Positions 8,216-16,539 of a stretch of 64,000 nt of DNA are shown piece after piece. The translations under genes and the position numbers were made by a program. Below the pieces are notes generated by a model that worked only from the letters and a program-made list of their open reading frames with translations, did no database searches and had not been told where the DNA came from. The first letter of the stretch is position 1; each line of letters begins with the position of its first letter. Source of the stretch: Agrobacterium tumefaciens (lineage in GTDB: Bacteria > Pseudomonadota > Alphaproteobacteria > Rhizobiales > Rhizobiaceae). The DNA lies in NCBI RefSeq assembly GCF_005221325.1, contig NZ_CP039889.1, forward strand, positions 1,624,501 through 1,688,500, written 5' to 3'.

Positions 8216-9055
8216 TCAGAATGTCAAATTTGCAGGCAGCGCAGCCTTGTCGACACCGACGAGTGCGAGGCTCTCGACAATCCAGTTCGAGATATTGCCT
8301 TGCCCACGGCGTTCCGCAAGCCAGGTGTCGACATAATCGCGGAACTCGCCATTCGGATCGCGGCGCACGCCGATTGTCGTCGGTTGGCTCGCATGGGGCT
8401 CCGGAATGATGAGCTTGACGTTCGGCGCAAGGTGCTTCGTCGTCACGACGGCGAGCAGGGCGACCTGGATGATGGCGTCGGCGCGGCCCGATTGAAGCGC
8501 CAGAATGGTCTCATCGGCAGATTTGAGCGCAACCAGCGTGCAGTTCGGTAGGTTCTTGCGGGCGAAATTGTCCTGCGTCGAGCCAAGGTCGACGGCTACC
8601 CGCATCTCCGGCTTGTTCATCTCCTCCCACTTCGTCACTTCCAGGTCCTTGCGGGCAACGAGGGTGAAGGTATTGTCCATCAGCGCCTTGGTGAAGTCGA
8701 CAACCTTGGCGCGCTCTGGATTGTTGCTGAGCCCGAACATGATGTCGATCTTGTCGCTTTGCAGATCGATCACGGAATTGCCCCAGGTCGTCTCGACCAG
8801 CTCCAGTTTGACGCCGATATGTTGCGCCAGATCACGGCCCATTGCGACGCAGAAACCTTCCCACTCTCCGGTTGCCAGGTTCTTGTGATAATAAGGCTCG
8901 GTGCCTGCAAATACGCCGATCCGCAACGCACCACGAGCCCGGATTGCTTCGAGTGTTGCGCCTTCGGTTGCTGCGAGAAGTGCGGAAGATGGGAGGAGTG
9001 CTGCAGCGCCTGCAAGCAGCATTACTCTTCCGAAGTCACGTCTGTTCATGGCCAT
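8216..9055 (-). CDS. Polar amino acid-binding periplasmic protein
   Basis: A 279-residue (277 if started at 9049) solute-binding protein of the SBP_bac_3 family. The N-terminus MNRRDFGRVMLLAGAAALL looks like a twin-arginine signal with a cleavage site near LLAATEG. The mature part has the typical ALRIGVFAGTEPYY, EGFCVAMGRDLAQ and DIMFGLSNNPERAKVVDFT segments that line amino acid-binding clefts. GGGGAT precedes the two candidate ATGs; the one at 9049 has better spacing. It lies 23 bases after the Lrp-type gene, so the regulator appears to be the first gene of this operon. Confidence 0.9.
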   Translation of the reverse strand: MAMNRRDFGRVMLLAGAAALLPSSALLAATEGATLEAIRARGALRIGVFAGTEPYYHKNLATGEWEGFCVAMGRDLAQHIGVKLELVETTWGNSVIDLQSDKIDIMFGLSNNPERAKVVDFTKALMDNTFTLVARKDLEVTKWEEMNKPEMRVAVDLGSTQDNFARKNLPNCTLVALKSADETILALQSGRADAIIQVALLAVVTTKHLAPNVKLIIPEPHASQPTTIGVRRDPNGEFRDYVDTWLAERRGQGNISNWIVESLALVGVDKAALPANLTF

Positions 9056-9078
9056 ATCCCCAGTTGATTATTCGTTCC

Positions 9079-9543
9079 CTATTGCGCCTTGCGGGCGATC
9101 AATGCGTTGTCGCGATTGATTTTATTGGAAAGCACGACCGAATAGGTCACGCTCTCGATTTCCTCGATCCGGGCAAGCTCTTCGATCAGGGCTTCCAGAT
9201 CTTCCAAAAAATTGACGTTCACACGGCAGAGGATGTTTGCCGGGCCGCTGATCGCATCGGCGGTCGAGATCTCCGGGTAGCCGCGCAATACCACGAATAG
9301 CCTTTGCGTGGCGCGCATGGCGGTGGTGATGAAGATATAGGCTGAAACGCTCTGATCGATCTCGCGGCGACCGACGATCGCGCGATAGCCGAGAATGACG
9401 CCGCGGCGCTCCAGCCGCTCGATGCGCTCCTGGACACTCGATCGTGCGAGGCCGACACGTCGGGCCAATTCACTGGCAGGCACGCGCGCGTTTTCCTCCA
9501 GGATGCTGAGCAGATTGCGGTCAATGCTGTCGCCGTAGTCCAT
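9079..9543 (-). CDS. Lrp/AsnC-family transcriptional regulator
   Basis: A 154-residue regulator with an N-terminal helix-turn-helix (IDRNLLSILEENARVPASEL, then RRVGLARSSVQERIERLERRG) and a C-terminal RAM/AsnC ligand-binding domain (FVVLRGYPEISTADAISGPANILCRV). Lrp-type proteins sense amino acids and control their uptake and catabolism. The start at 9543 gives the normal family length. It sits immediately upstream of the amino acid transporter genes on the same strand and is divergent from a LysR gene, so autoregulation of the operon is likely. Confidence 0.9.
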   Translation of the reverse strand: MDYGDSIDRNLLSILEENARVPASELARRVGLARSSVQERIERLERRGVILGYRAIVGRREIDQSVSAYIFITTAMRATQRLFVVLRGYPEISTADAISGPANILCRVNVNFLEDLEALIEELARIEEIESVTYSVVLSNKINRDNALIARKAQ

Positions 9544-9655
9544 GTCGTTCCCACTTTCTTTTGTGGAAAGACTGCGTTCAAACTTTCCCAAAGAAAAGCA
9601 TTGAAAAATGGGTTCTTCATGACTTTTATTCATGATCCCGAACAGGAGCTTCGTC

Positions 9656-10585
9656 ATGCGCCGTTTTCTGCCATCCTTGAGTGCCCTGCATGCATTCGAT
9701 GCATCCGTGCGTCACTTGAGTTTTACCAAGGCGGCCGAGGATATGGGGATCACCCAAAGCGGCATCAGCCGGCAAATAAAAAACCTTGAAGATTTTCTGG
9801 GTCTTACCCTGTTCGAGCGCGCCGGGCCGAAGCTGATCCTGACGGAGGAGGGCACGCGGTATTATGATGAGATTTCGCGCCTTCTCGATAAGCTGGAAGA
9901 TGTCTCCATCGATGCCGTCCGCGGTCGAAAAGCACAGAGCATGCTGAAGATCGGCTTTCCGCCGACACTGATGCGGCGCTGGGGAGCGTCGATGCTGACC
10001 GCTTTTGCAGCCGCGCATCCCCAGACATGGTTCGAGGTTTATCCTTGCCGTCACGATCTCGACTTTGCGACATCCGAGCTGGATCTGGCGTTTCTGCGCG
10101 GCACCGGAAATTGGAGCGGAGCGCGCAGCCAGCTGCTCTTCGACGAGGAATTGGTTGTAGTTGGCGCACCGAAGCTGATGCCGCTGCAAGGCCTGCCGAA
10201 CGACGAGGCGCTGCTGGAATATCCGCTGATCCAAAATTCCAGCCGCCCGAGCCTGTGGCTGCATTGGCTGCGGGGTGCAGGCGTGCATTATAAGAGCCGC
10301 ATTTATGGCCCGCGCCTGCCGAACTTCGATATGATCCTTGAATGCGCCATCAACGGTATGGGACTGGCAATCGTTCCCGAACTCCATGTGCGCACCGAAC
10401 TGGCCGCAGGGATTTTGAATCCCGCTCTAAACAGGTTTCAGACATCGGGCGAGGGCTTTTATCTCTGTTTCCCGCAGGCGCGGATGAACTCGGCCAATGT
10501 GCGGATCTTCCGCGACTGGTTTGCTACCGAATTCGCGCGCCGGCGGCAATTCCTGCCTCTGGCGCATCCCTTAAATCAAAAATAG
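9656..10585 (+). CDS. LysR-family transcriptional regulator (GcvA-like)
   Basis: A 309-residue LysR regulator. The winged helix-turn-helix is at residues about 5-62 (FDASVRHLSFTKAAEDMGIT, then SGISRQIKNLEDFLGLTLFER), followed by a substrate-binding effector domain. The ATG at 9656 has AGGAG eight bases upstream; an in-frame ATG at 9632 is less likely. It is transcribed divergently from the Lrp-headed amino acid operon, and its 3' end overlaps the 3' end of the convergent ThDP enzyme gene by 10 bases. Which of these it controls is not visible from the sequence. Confidence 0.9.
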   Translation: MRRFLPSLSALHAFDASVRHLSFTKAAEDMGITQSGISRQIKNLEDFLGLTLFERAGPKLILTEEGTRYYDEISRLLDKLEDVSIDAVRGRKAQSMLKIGFPPTLMRRWGASMLTAFAAAHPQTWFEVYPCRHDLDFATSELDLAFLRGTGNWSGARSQLLFDEELVVVGAPKLMPLQGLPNDEALLEYPLIQNSSRPSLWLHWLRGAGVHYKSRIYGPRLPNFDMILECAINGMGLAIVPELHVRTELAAGILNPALNRFQTSGEGFYLCFPQARMNSANVRIFRDWFATEFARRRQFLPLAHPLNQK

Positions 10586-12327
10586 GACTTCTCTATGGGC
10601 TTCAGCTCAAGCGGATCTTCTCCCCGCTTCAATAGCCAGGAATAGACCGGCGGCACTCGGTCTGCGATGGATTCGACGTGAACGTCAATGAAGCAAGGTC
10701 CGTCCTCGTGGGCGAAGGCGGCTGCGAGTGCGCCGTCGAGTTCTGAACCTGTCTTGGCTGTCCATGCCTTGAGGCCATAGGCTTCCGCGATTGCCTGACC
10801 GCGCGGCGCCAGAAAGTCCACGCCAAAGCACTGATTGTGACCTTTGAGCCGGTGGAGGCCCTTGATCCAGCCGAATGTGCCATTGTTGAAGAGGATAAGG
10901 ATTGCCGGCACCTGCAAGCGCACCAGCGTTTCCAATTCGCCGACCGTCATGCCGAACGATCCGTCACCAAAGAGACCGATCGGCCTCTTGGACGGATCGG
11001 CCCGCCAGGCCCCGACTGTGGCGGGAAGGGCCGAACCGAGCCCACCGAAGGCGCGCGGGATGGCGAAACGCGTTTCACGATCATTGATTTTAAGGAAGCG
11101 CGTCATGTAGGGCGTCGGTGTGCCAGCGTCGGAGTAGATCAACGCTGGTTTGCAGGAGGCATGGAGCGCCTCGTTGAAGGCACGTACGGCCCTCTCCGGT
11201 CGCAGTGGAACCCGCTCGTCGGAAAGCGCTTCCTCGGCGTGCTCCCAGAACACCTTTCGACGATCATTGAGGCTGTCGATCCACGGTTCATGTCGGGCGG
11301 GTTCGATTGCAGCGTCCAGCGTCAGGAGTTCTTCCAGAACCAACAGGGCATCGCCCTGGATGGACAGCAGGTTCTCATAGTTGTTCGCCATGATTTCCGG
11401 GGAGATGTCGATCTGCGCCAGACGGCGATTGAGGGTGATCCGCGGGAAGGTCCAGCCGATGGTGACGACCGAGCCGATGCGTGAGCCAACGAAGAGCGTG
11501 AAATCCGAATGCTCCAGCGCCCAGTTCGCATGGGGGTGAAAGCCGTTGTCGCCGATGACGCCGATGGCGAGGCGGTGGTCGTCGTCAATGGCGCCCTGGC
11601 CGGTCATTGTCGTGCACATTGGCACGTTGTATTTTTCGGCAAGCTGCGTGATCCGGTCGCCGGCGCGCGCGCGGTTTACCCCGCCGCCTGCCACGATCAG
11701 CGGCCTCTCGGCCCTGGCCAGAAGTTTGAGCAGGTCCTCCAGCTTCGAGCGCGGCGGCAGTGTCGGGTAAGCGGGGAAGGTGCGGCATTCCTCTTCGACA
11801 TGAAGGGAGATTCGCCCCGGGTCCACTTCGGCAAGCAGCATGTCCTCCGGAATTTGCAGGTGCACGGCGCCGGGTTTGCCGGAGCAGGCGACACGAAAAG
11901 CCCGGCGGATGATTTCCGGCAGTTTTTCCGGCGATTTCACCTGGACGGACAGTTTCGTCACCGGCTCGAAAAGCTTGGCGCAGTCGAGTTCCGTGAGGAC
12001 GCCGCGGCCTTCACCGGGAAGCGGGATGTCGATGGTGAGAAGGATTACGGGCACGGACGAGCCGTTCGATTCGGCCACCGGGGGCAGCGAATACATCGCG
12101 CCCGCGCCCGACGGGCATTCGAAAACCCCCGGTCTATTGGTGAACCGCCCATAGGCGTCAGCCATGTAGCCGGCTGACCGCTCATCGCGGGCCATGACAT
12201 GGCTTATCTTGTCTTCACGGTGCTGAAGGGCCTCGTAGAGGGGGACGTTCGTGTCCCCCGGGACGCCGAAAATGGTGTTAACCCCGTAACCGATGAGCAT
12301 TTCCACCAAAATATCCGCGCCACGCAT
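10576..12327 (-). CDS. ThDP-dependent enzyme, acetolactate-synthase-like
   Basis: A 583-residue thiamine-diphosphate enzyme with the three-domain layout of acetohydroxyacid synthase/benzoylformate decarboxylase. Glu49 in VMARDERSAGYMADAYGR is the cofactor-activating glutamate, and GDGSFGMT with NNGTFGW forms the ThDP/metal motif at the C-terminal domain. There is no small-subunit gene beside it and the typical IlvB FAD-region sequence is not obvious, so it is probably not biosynthetic acetolactate synthase; a catabolic 2-keto acid or sulfoacetaldehyde-type reaction is possible. GGAGAGAGCGAA precedes the ATG. It ends tail-to-tail with the LysR gene. Confidence 0.75.
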   Translation of the reverse strand: MRGADILVEMLIGYGVNTIFGVPGDTNVPLYEALQHREDKISHVMARDERSAGYMADAYGRFTNRPGVFECPSGAGAMYSLPPVAESNGSSVPVILLTIDIPLPGEGRGVLTELDCAKLFEPVTKLSVQVKSPEKLPEIIRRAFRVACSGKPGAVHLQIPEDMLLAEVDPGRISLHVEEECRTFPAYPTLPPRSKLEDLLKLLARAERPLIVAGGGVNRARAGDRITQLAEKYNVPMCTTMTGQGAIDDDHRLAIGVIGDNGFHPHANWALEHSDFTLFVGSRIGSVVTIGWTFPRITLNRRLAQIDISPEIMANNYENLLSIQGDALLVLEELLTLDAAIEPARHEPWIDSLNDRRKVFWEHAEEALSDERVPLRPERAVRAFNEALHASCKPALIYSDAGTPTPYMTRFLKINDRETRFAIPRAFGGLGSALPATVGAWRADPSKRPIGLFGDGSFGMTVGELETLVRLQVPAILILFNNGTFGWIKGLHRLKGHNQCFGVDFLAPRGQAIAEAYGLKAWTAKTGSELDGALAAAFAHEDGPCFIDVHVESIADRVPPVYSWLLKRGEDPLELKPIEKSYF

Positions 12328-12628
12328 TTCGCTCTCTCCTGTCTGTGCTGCAGCAGCAGGATAGGACCATCGAGAGCCGACGGGGACTGGCGATATGCCG
12401 GGCCTATGAGGCGTGAACCGTCAGATTGCCGGTCTCGGCCGCTGCACCGCCCGTCACCCACGGAAATACTCAGACGAAATTCACTATGTAGGCCGCTACT
12501 CGCTTTGCGCCTGGTGCAAAGAATTCCGGTCGCTGCCGAGGCGGCTGCCGAACTCTCACCGCGAGGCAAAGCGCTATTGCCAGATTTGTTGACCCATGTC
12601 TCGCCGCTCGGACGGAAGCACGTCAATC
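12328..12628. other. Intergenic region without a recognised gene
   Basis: About 300 bases upstream of the ThDP enzyme gene. It should contain that gene's promoter. An inverted repeat CTTTGC-N7-GCAAAG lies at 12503-12521 and may be an operator. No convincing coding sequence or RNA gene was seen. Confidence 0.5.
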
Positions 12629-13042
12629 TCACCGAAGAATATCCTCGGCCAAAGCCTCGGCGTAGGACCCCTTCGAGGCGTCTTTGACATTCACGGCAGT
12701 CAAAGCCTGTTCGATTGAAGTGTAAATCTCGGTATCGATGCCTTCAGCGAGCCACGAGACGACGCTGAGGACGTCCCCGCGCCTGTTTTTTCTGGCAAAG
12801 AGAACCGTTCCAGGCGGCAGGTCGTTGTGGTGGATCATTGAGAGCACCTCCGTTCGGACGTATCGCCAGAATTCGTTGGGTATCCCCATCGCCAAAAGCG
12901 CTTGCAACTCGTTCCAGAACAGTTTCGAGCATATCGTGCGATCGTCTTTCTGAACTACAACGACATAGTGATTTGCCTGCCGCAGGCGGAGCAGTACAGG
13001 CAAACTCGTTGGCTGGGGTGGCATGTGTTGTCGGCAGTTCAT
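12629..13042 (-). CDS. Hypothetical protein, 137 aa
   Basis: I do not recognise this protein. The body reads as a plausible small soluble domain, for example SKLFWNELQALLAMGIPNEF and VLSVVSWLAEGIDTEIYTSI, with a charged C-terminal helix (GSYAEALAEDILR). No signal peptide or membrane segment is visible. No clear ribosome site precedes the ATG at 13042, so a later start is possible. It lies on the same strand as the MATE gene, downstream of it by about 110 bases, and may be co-transcribed. Confidence 0.45.
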   Translation of the reverse strand: MNCRQHMPPQPTSLPVLLRLRQANHYVVVVQKDDRTICSKLFWNELQALLAMGIPNEFWRYVRTEVLSMIHHNDLPPGTVLFARKNRRGDVLSVVSWLAEGIDTEIYTSIEQALTAVNVKDASKGSYAEALAEDILR

Positions 13043-13149
13043 CAGCGGTGAAATTCCATTTATCTTGAGACGATTTCCGACATCCTTCGGGGAGGATCAG
13101 GCCCTTGAACCTGTGCGAAGGCGGTCTTCTGGACGGGCACTTGACGTCT

Positions 13150-14565
13150 CTACCGGGCAGTTTGAGCGTCCTGTTGCCTGCCGAGATGGAACATCCGGCG
13201 CGGCAGCACGGCAATGGCCGTTAGTCCCCCGTATGCGATGGCCGCGACCGCCACGATCTGAAAAAGGGAATTGAGACTTGCCTCAAACCAGATCACCGAA
13301 GCCCACCCGACGAAAGCTGCCAGGATCATCCTGACTGTTCCGGCAAGAACCGGGAGAAGAACACGCTTCAGTCCCTGGCTTGCAAAATAAAGTGCCAGTC
13401 CCAATCCAACCGCACCATAGGCCGGTGCGACGATTTGTAGATACTGGGAGCCTAGCTGCTGCACATCAGGGTCGGCCGTGAACAATCTCATCCACAGCAC
13501 GGGGAACAGAGTGGCGAGAATGCCGATTGTCTGCGTGATGCCGAATGCAATACCGGCGCCAACCCATGCGACCCGGCGGGCGCGTTCGAGCTGGCCCGCT
13601 CCGATATTAATCCCAACCATGGTGACGATAGCGGTTCCAAGACCGAAGATGATGGGGATTTGCAGATAATCAAGCCGCGATGCGATGCCGAACCCCGCAA
13701 TTGCGTCTGCGCCGAAGTGGCCGACAGCTGCCGTTACGAAAGTAACTGTCAGATTGACCTGGATGGTGCCGACAGCGGAAGGCAGGCCGACCCCCAGAAT
13801 GTCCTTGAACAGTCGACCTTGCAGCGGAACAATTTTGAGCTTTAGGGGGCTGCTTGACGAGCGCAGGTAATGGGCAAGCACCAGTGCCGCGATGAGATAA
13901 TAAATGAAGACCGCAGCGCCTCCGCCCGCCACGCCGAGCTCCGGGAAGGGGCCCCAGCCGAAAATCAATGGCGGCGACAAGACGAGGAGAAGGAACGCGC
14001 CGGAGATGATGACGAGGGCAGGCACGTTCACGTTGCCAGCGCCCCGCAGGGCTGCCGAAAGCAAAGCCGTGATCCAGATCGGAATGGAGCCTGCGAACAC
14101 AATTCCTGAATAGATGAGGGCGGCCCTTAGGGTTTCTCCAGTCCCTCCCATGGAGCGGTAGAGCAGAGGTCCAAGGAGGATTGCGGCGACCGAGAAAATG
14201 GCTCCGAATACTGTGGCCAGAACAATCGAATGCCAGACAAGTCCATCGGCATCAGCGTGGCGGTTGGCTCCCAGCGCTCGTGCTACAGCCGAGGAAACTC
14301 CGCCGCCAATCCCGCCATTCGACATCATTTGCATCAGCATGAGGACCGGAAAGACGAGGGTCACACCTGCTAGAGCCTCGGTCCCAAGGAAACTGACGAA
14401 GTAGGTTTCCGCGACCCCAACAAAGGTCTGGACCACGAGAACGACGACCGTGGGTAATGCCAGCCGGAACAGCGTGGGTGTGATTGGTCCATGAAGAATT
14501 CCATGTGGGGCCTTCGGTGAAATTGTTGAGACGTGAGAATTTTTGCTGTCAGGCACATCCGCCAT
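13150..14565 (-). CDS. MATE-family multidrug efflux transporter
   Basis: A 471-residue inner-membrane antiporter of the MATE family, exporting cationic drugs in exchange for H+ or Na+. Twelve hydrophobic segments fall in two similar halves; the first (FRLALPTVVVLVVQTFVGVA) and the seventh (FKDILGVGLPSAVGTIQVNL) begin each half, as expected. The ATG at 14565 (MADVPDSKN) is preferred over the longer frame. It is transcribed divergently from a MarR gene; the shared region holds two TAGATT/TAGAGT-N8-AATCTA boxes also found at the RND pump and SDR promoters, suggesting joint control. Confidence 0.9.
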   Translation of the reverse strand: MADVPDSKNSHVSTISPKAPHGILHGPITPTLFRLALPTVVVLVVQTFVGVAETYFVSFLGTEALAGVTLVFPVLMLMQMMSNGGIGGGVSSAVARALGANRHADADGLVWHSIVLATVFGAIFSVAAILLGPLLYRSMGGTGETLRAALIYSGIVFAGSIPIWITALLSAALRGAGNVNVPALVIISGAFLLLVLSPPLIFGWGPFPELGVAGGGAAVFIYYLIAALVLAHYLRSSSSPLKLKIVPLQGRLFKDILGVGLPSAVGTIQVNLTVTFVTAAVGHFGADAIAGFGIASRLDYLQIPIIFGLGTAIVTMVGINIGAGQLERARRVAWVGAGIAFGITQTIGILATLFPVLWMRLFTADPDVQQLGSQYLQIVAPAYGAVGLGLALYFASQGLKRVLLPVLAGTVRMILAAFVGWASVIWFEASLNSLFQIVAVAAIAYGGLTAIAVLPRRMFHLGRQQDAQTAR

Positions 14566-14644
14566 GGCTGATCCTAAAAAGTTTTCCGAGGCTTTGCTCC
14601 GCTCCCAAGGCATGGGCTCGCAACCGGTTCTCAGAATTTGAAAA

Positions 14645-14691
14645 TAGATTGTTTTTGAAATCTAAATTATATAGAGTTCATACGCAATCTA
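14645..14691. promoter_or_regulatory. Two tandem TetR-type boxes between MATE and marR
   Basis: Box 1 at 14645-14664 is TAGATT-N8-AATCTA; box 2 at 14672-14691 is TAGAGT-N8-AATCTA. A TATAAT-like -10 for the MATE gene lies on the minus strand between them. The same pair of boxes, similarly spaced, occurs at 18696-18744. Confidence 0.7.
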
Positions 14692-14773
14692 AAATATCAC
14701 TTCTAGCGTGAGACCGGAGCCCGGCCAGGTGTTCAAAACCCATGTTTCCGATCAAGGATCGATAAAAGCTGAA

Positions 14774-15205
14774 ATGCTGGAAAATCAGCTTGCCGGGGAT
14801 CTATGCTTTGCCGTGCAGCGGACGAACCGCATCATTTCCCGCCAGGTCAACGATGCTTTGCGTTCGACAGGACTAACCGCAGAGCAGATATTTCTTCTCG
14901 CAGCGATTGGTGAGGCAGGTTCCCCTCGAATATCGGAGGTTTCGCTTCTTCTTGGTCTCGACCACTCAACCGTTGTTTCAAATCTCAAACCCCTTGTGAG
15001 TAAGAACTGGGTGACGATGTCTGTGGATGTCGATGATCGTAGGGCGCGAAGACTTTTGCTCACCGACAATGGGAGCGAGCGGCTTGGAATGGCATTTGAA
15101 CGGCTTCAGGAACTCGAAGACGCGCTGGTGAAAAAGGTTGGCGGGACGCAGAACGCGCTTAGCCTGTGCCGGATGCTTAGCGAGTTATCAACAGCGTGCG
15201 CTTGA
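14774..15205 (+). CDS. MarR-family transcriptional regulator
   Basis: A 143-residue winged-helix regulator (165 residues if a GTG at 14708 is used). The DNA-binding segment is about residues 35-95 (LTAEQIFLLAAIGEAG, ISEVSLLLGLDHSTVVSNLK, then the wing VDVDDRRARRLLLTDNG). MarR proteins usually repress drug-efflux genes and themselves and are released by aromatic compounds. It is divergent from the MATE pump gene, which is its most likely target. Ribosome sites are weak for both starts; the ATG is preferred because the family domain begins right after it. Confidence 0.85.
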   Translation: MLENQLAGDLCFAVQRTNRIISRQVNDALRSTGLTAEQIFLLAAIGEAGSPRISEVSLLLGLDHSTVVSNLKPLVSKNWVTMSVDVDDRRARRLLLTDNGSERLGMAFERLQELEDALVKKVGGTQNALSLCRMLSELSTACA

Positions 15206-15260
15206 CATAGGTCGCGCGGCGGACACCGGCAACTGACTGTGAGGATACCGCCATGACCCC

Positions 15261-15443
15261 TTATTTTTCGGAGCCTTCTTCACGCACGACCTTTTCGCGG
15301 GACTGTGCAGTTAACCCAGCCACTTCGGTCTCCAGCCTGTCCAGCCGTTTTTCCAGCGCGGTGAGGTAGTCTCCCTGCGGATCGTCGATACCCAGCACCG
15401 CATCTTCCCACGATCGCCATTTTTTTCGAAAACGCTTCAACAT
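15261..15443 (-). CDS. Small charged protein, 60 aa, downstream of ftsZ paralogue
   Basis: I do not recognise this protein. It is a short, highly charged polypeptide (MLKRFRKKWRSWEDAVLG, then DYLTALEKRLDRLETEVAGL) with a heptad-like leucine pattern that could form a coiled coil, and no membrane segment. GGAGA seven bases before the ATG supports translation. It is about 30 bases after the ftsZ-like stop on the same strand, so it is probably the third gene of the fabF-ftsZ unit. Confidence 0.6.
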   Translation of the reverse strand: MLKRFRKKWRSWEDAVLGIDDPQGDYLTALEKRLDRLETEVAGLTAQSREKVVREEGSEK

Positions 15444-15474
15444 TTCAAATCTCCATGGCCTCTGTTTCGAAGCA

Positions 15475-16482
15475 TCACGCCATTCGCTCCGAAAGGTGGA
15501 TCACCTCTGCCGGTTGTCTCAAGCCGGTGGCGACGACTGAAACTCTCAGCCGCCCCTCAAGCGCATCATTGAATGTTGCGCCGACGACGATATTGGCGTC
15601 GTCGTCGACTTCTTCCCGAACACGCGTTGCCGCTTCGTCGACGTCAAAAAGGGTCATGTCCGGTCCGCCGGAAATCGAGACGAGAAGCCCTTTCGCTCCC
15701 GGGACGGACGCTTCATCGAACAGCGGATTGGCAATTGCTGCCTCGGCGGCATACCGGGCGCGGGCGTCTCCGGTTGCCTCGCCCGTGCCCATGACCGCTC
15801 GGCCCATGTCACGCATGACTGACCTCACATCCGCGAAATCGAGATTGATCAATCCTTCCTTGACGATCAGATCGATGACGGAACTGACCCCGGCATGCAG
15901 CACATGATCCGCCATTTCGAATGCATCCGCGAAGGTCGTCTTCGCATCGGCAACCCGGAACAGGTTCTGATTGGGGATGACGATCACCGTGTCCGCGCAT
16001 TCGCTGAGACGCTCGATCCCCTGCCGCGCCGTTCGCATTCGCTGCGTACCTTCGAATGTGAAGGGCATGGTGACGACACCGACTGTCAGTATGCCTGCCT
16101 TGCGCGCAGCACGGGCGATAACGGGTGCGGCACCTGTTCCGGTTCCGCCGCCCATGCCCGCTGTCACGAAACACATATGGGTTCCGTCGAGGTGGTCCAT
16201 GATCTCGTCAATCGACTCTTCGGCTGCTGCCTGTCCAATATCAGCCAGTGATCCGGCGCCCAGTCCCTCCGTGACCGTTGGGCCAAGCTGGATAAGCCTC
16301 GGCGCTTTTGACATGGACAAAGCCTGGGCATCGGTGTTCGCAACGATAAACTCCGCACCCTCCAGATCCTGCGCGATCATGTTGTTGACAGCATTGCCGC
16401 CGCCACCGCCGACGCCGATGACGGCAATCCTTGGCTTGAGGAGCGTTATGCCGGGCGGTGAAACGACAGTCGTTGATTGCAT
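15475..16482 (-). CDS. Short FtsZ paralogue (GTPase domain without C-terminal tail)
   Basis: A 335-residue tubulin-like GTPase of the FtsZ family (349 if started at 16524). The nucleotide-binding elements are present: [17 protein letters not shown] at the N-terminus and the tubulin signature [15 protein letters not shown]. The protein ends soon after the T-loop/C-terminal GTPase subdomain, lacking the long linker and conserved tail peptide that bind FtsA/ZipA in cell-division FtsZ. Rhizobiaceae are known to carry such short paralogues besides the essential ftsZ. The ATG at 16482 has AGGAC upstream; the one at 16524 has no ribosome site. It follows fabF closely and no division genes are near. 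Confidence 0.85.
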   Translation of the reverse strand: MQSTTVVSPPGITLLKPRIAVIGVGGGGGNAVNNMIAQDLEGAEFIVANTDAQALSMSKAPRLIQLGPTVTEGLGAGSLADIGQAAAEESIDEIMDHLDGTHMCFVTAGMGGGTGTGAAPVIARAARKAGILTVGVVTMPFTFEGTQRMRTARQGIERLSECADTVIVIPNQNLFRVADAKTTFADAFEMADHVLHAGVSSVIDLIVKEGLINLDFADVRSVMRDMGRAVMGTGEATGDARARYAAEAAIANPLFDEASVPGAKGLLVSISGGPDMTLFDVDEAATRVREEVDDDANIVVGATFNDALEGRLRVSVVATGLRQPAEVIHLSERMA

Positions 16483-16539
16483 AGCGGGAGCGTCCTGGTG
16501 GAGACTTTGTTCAAAGGGGACCATGTGAGGGTAGTCATC

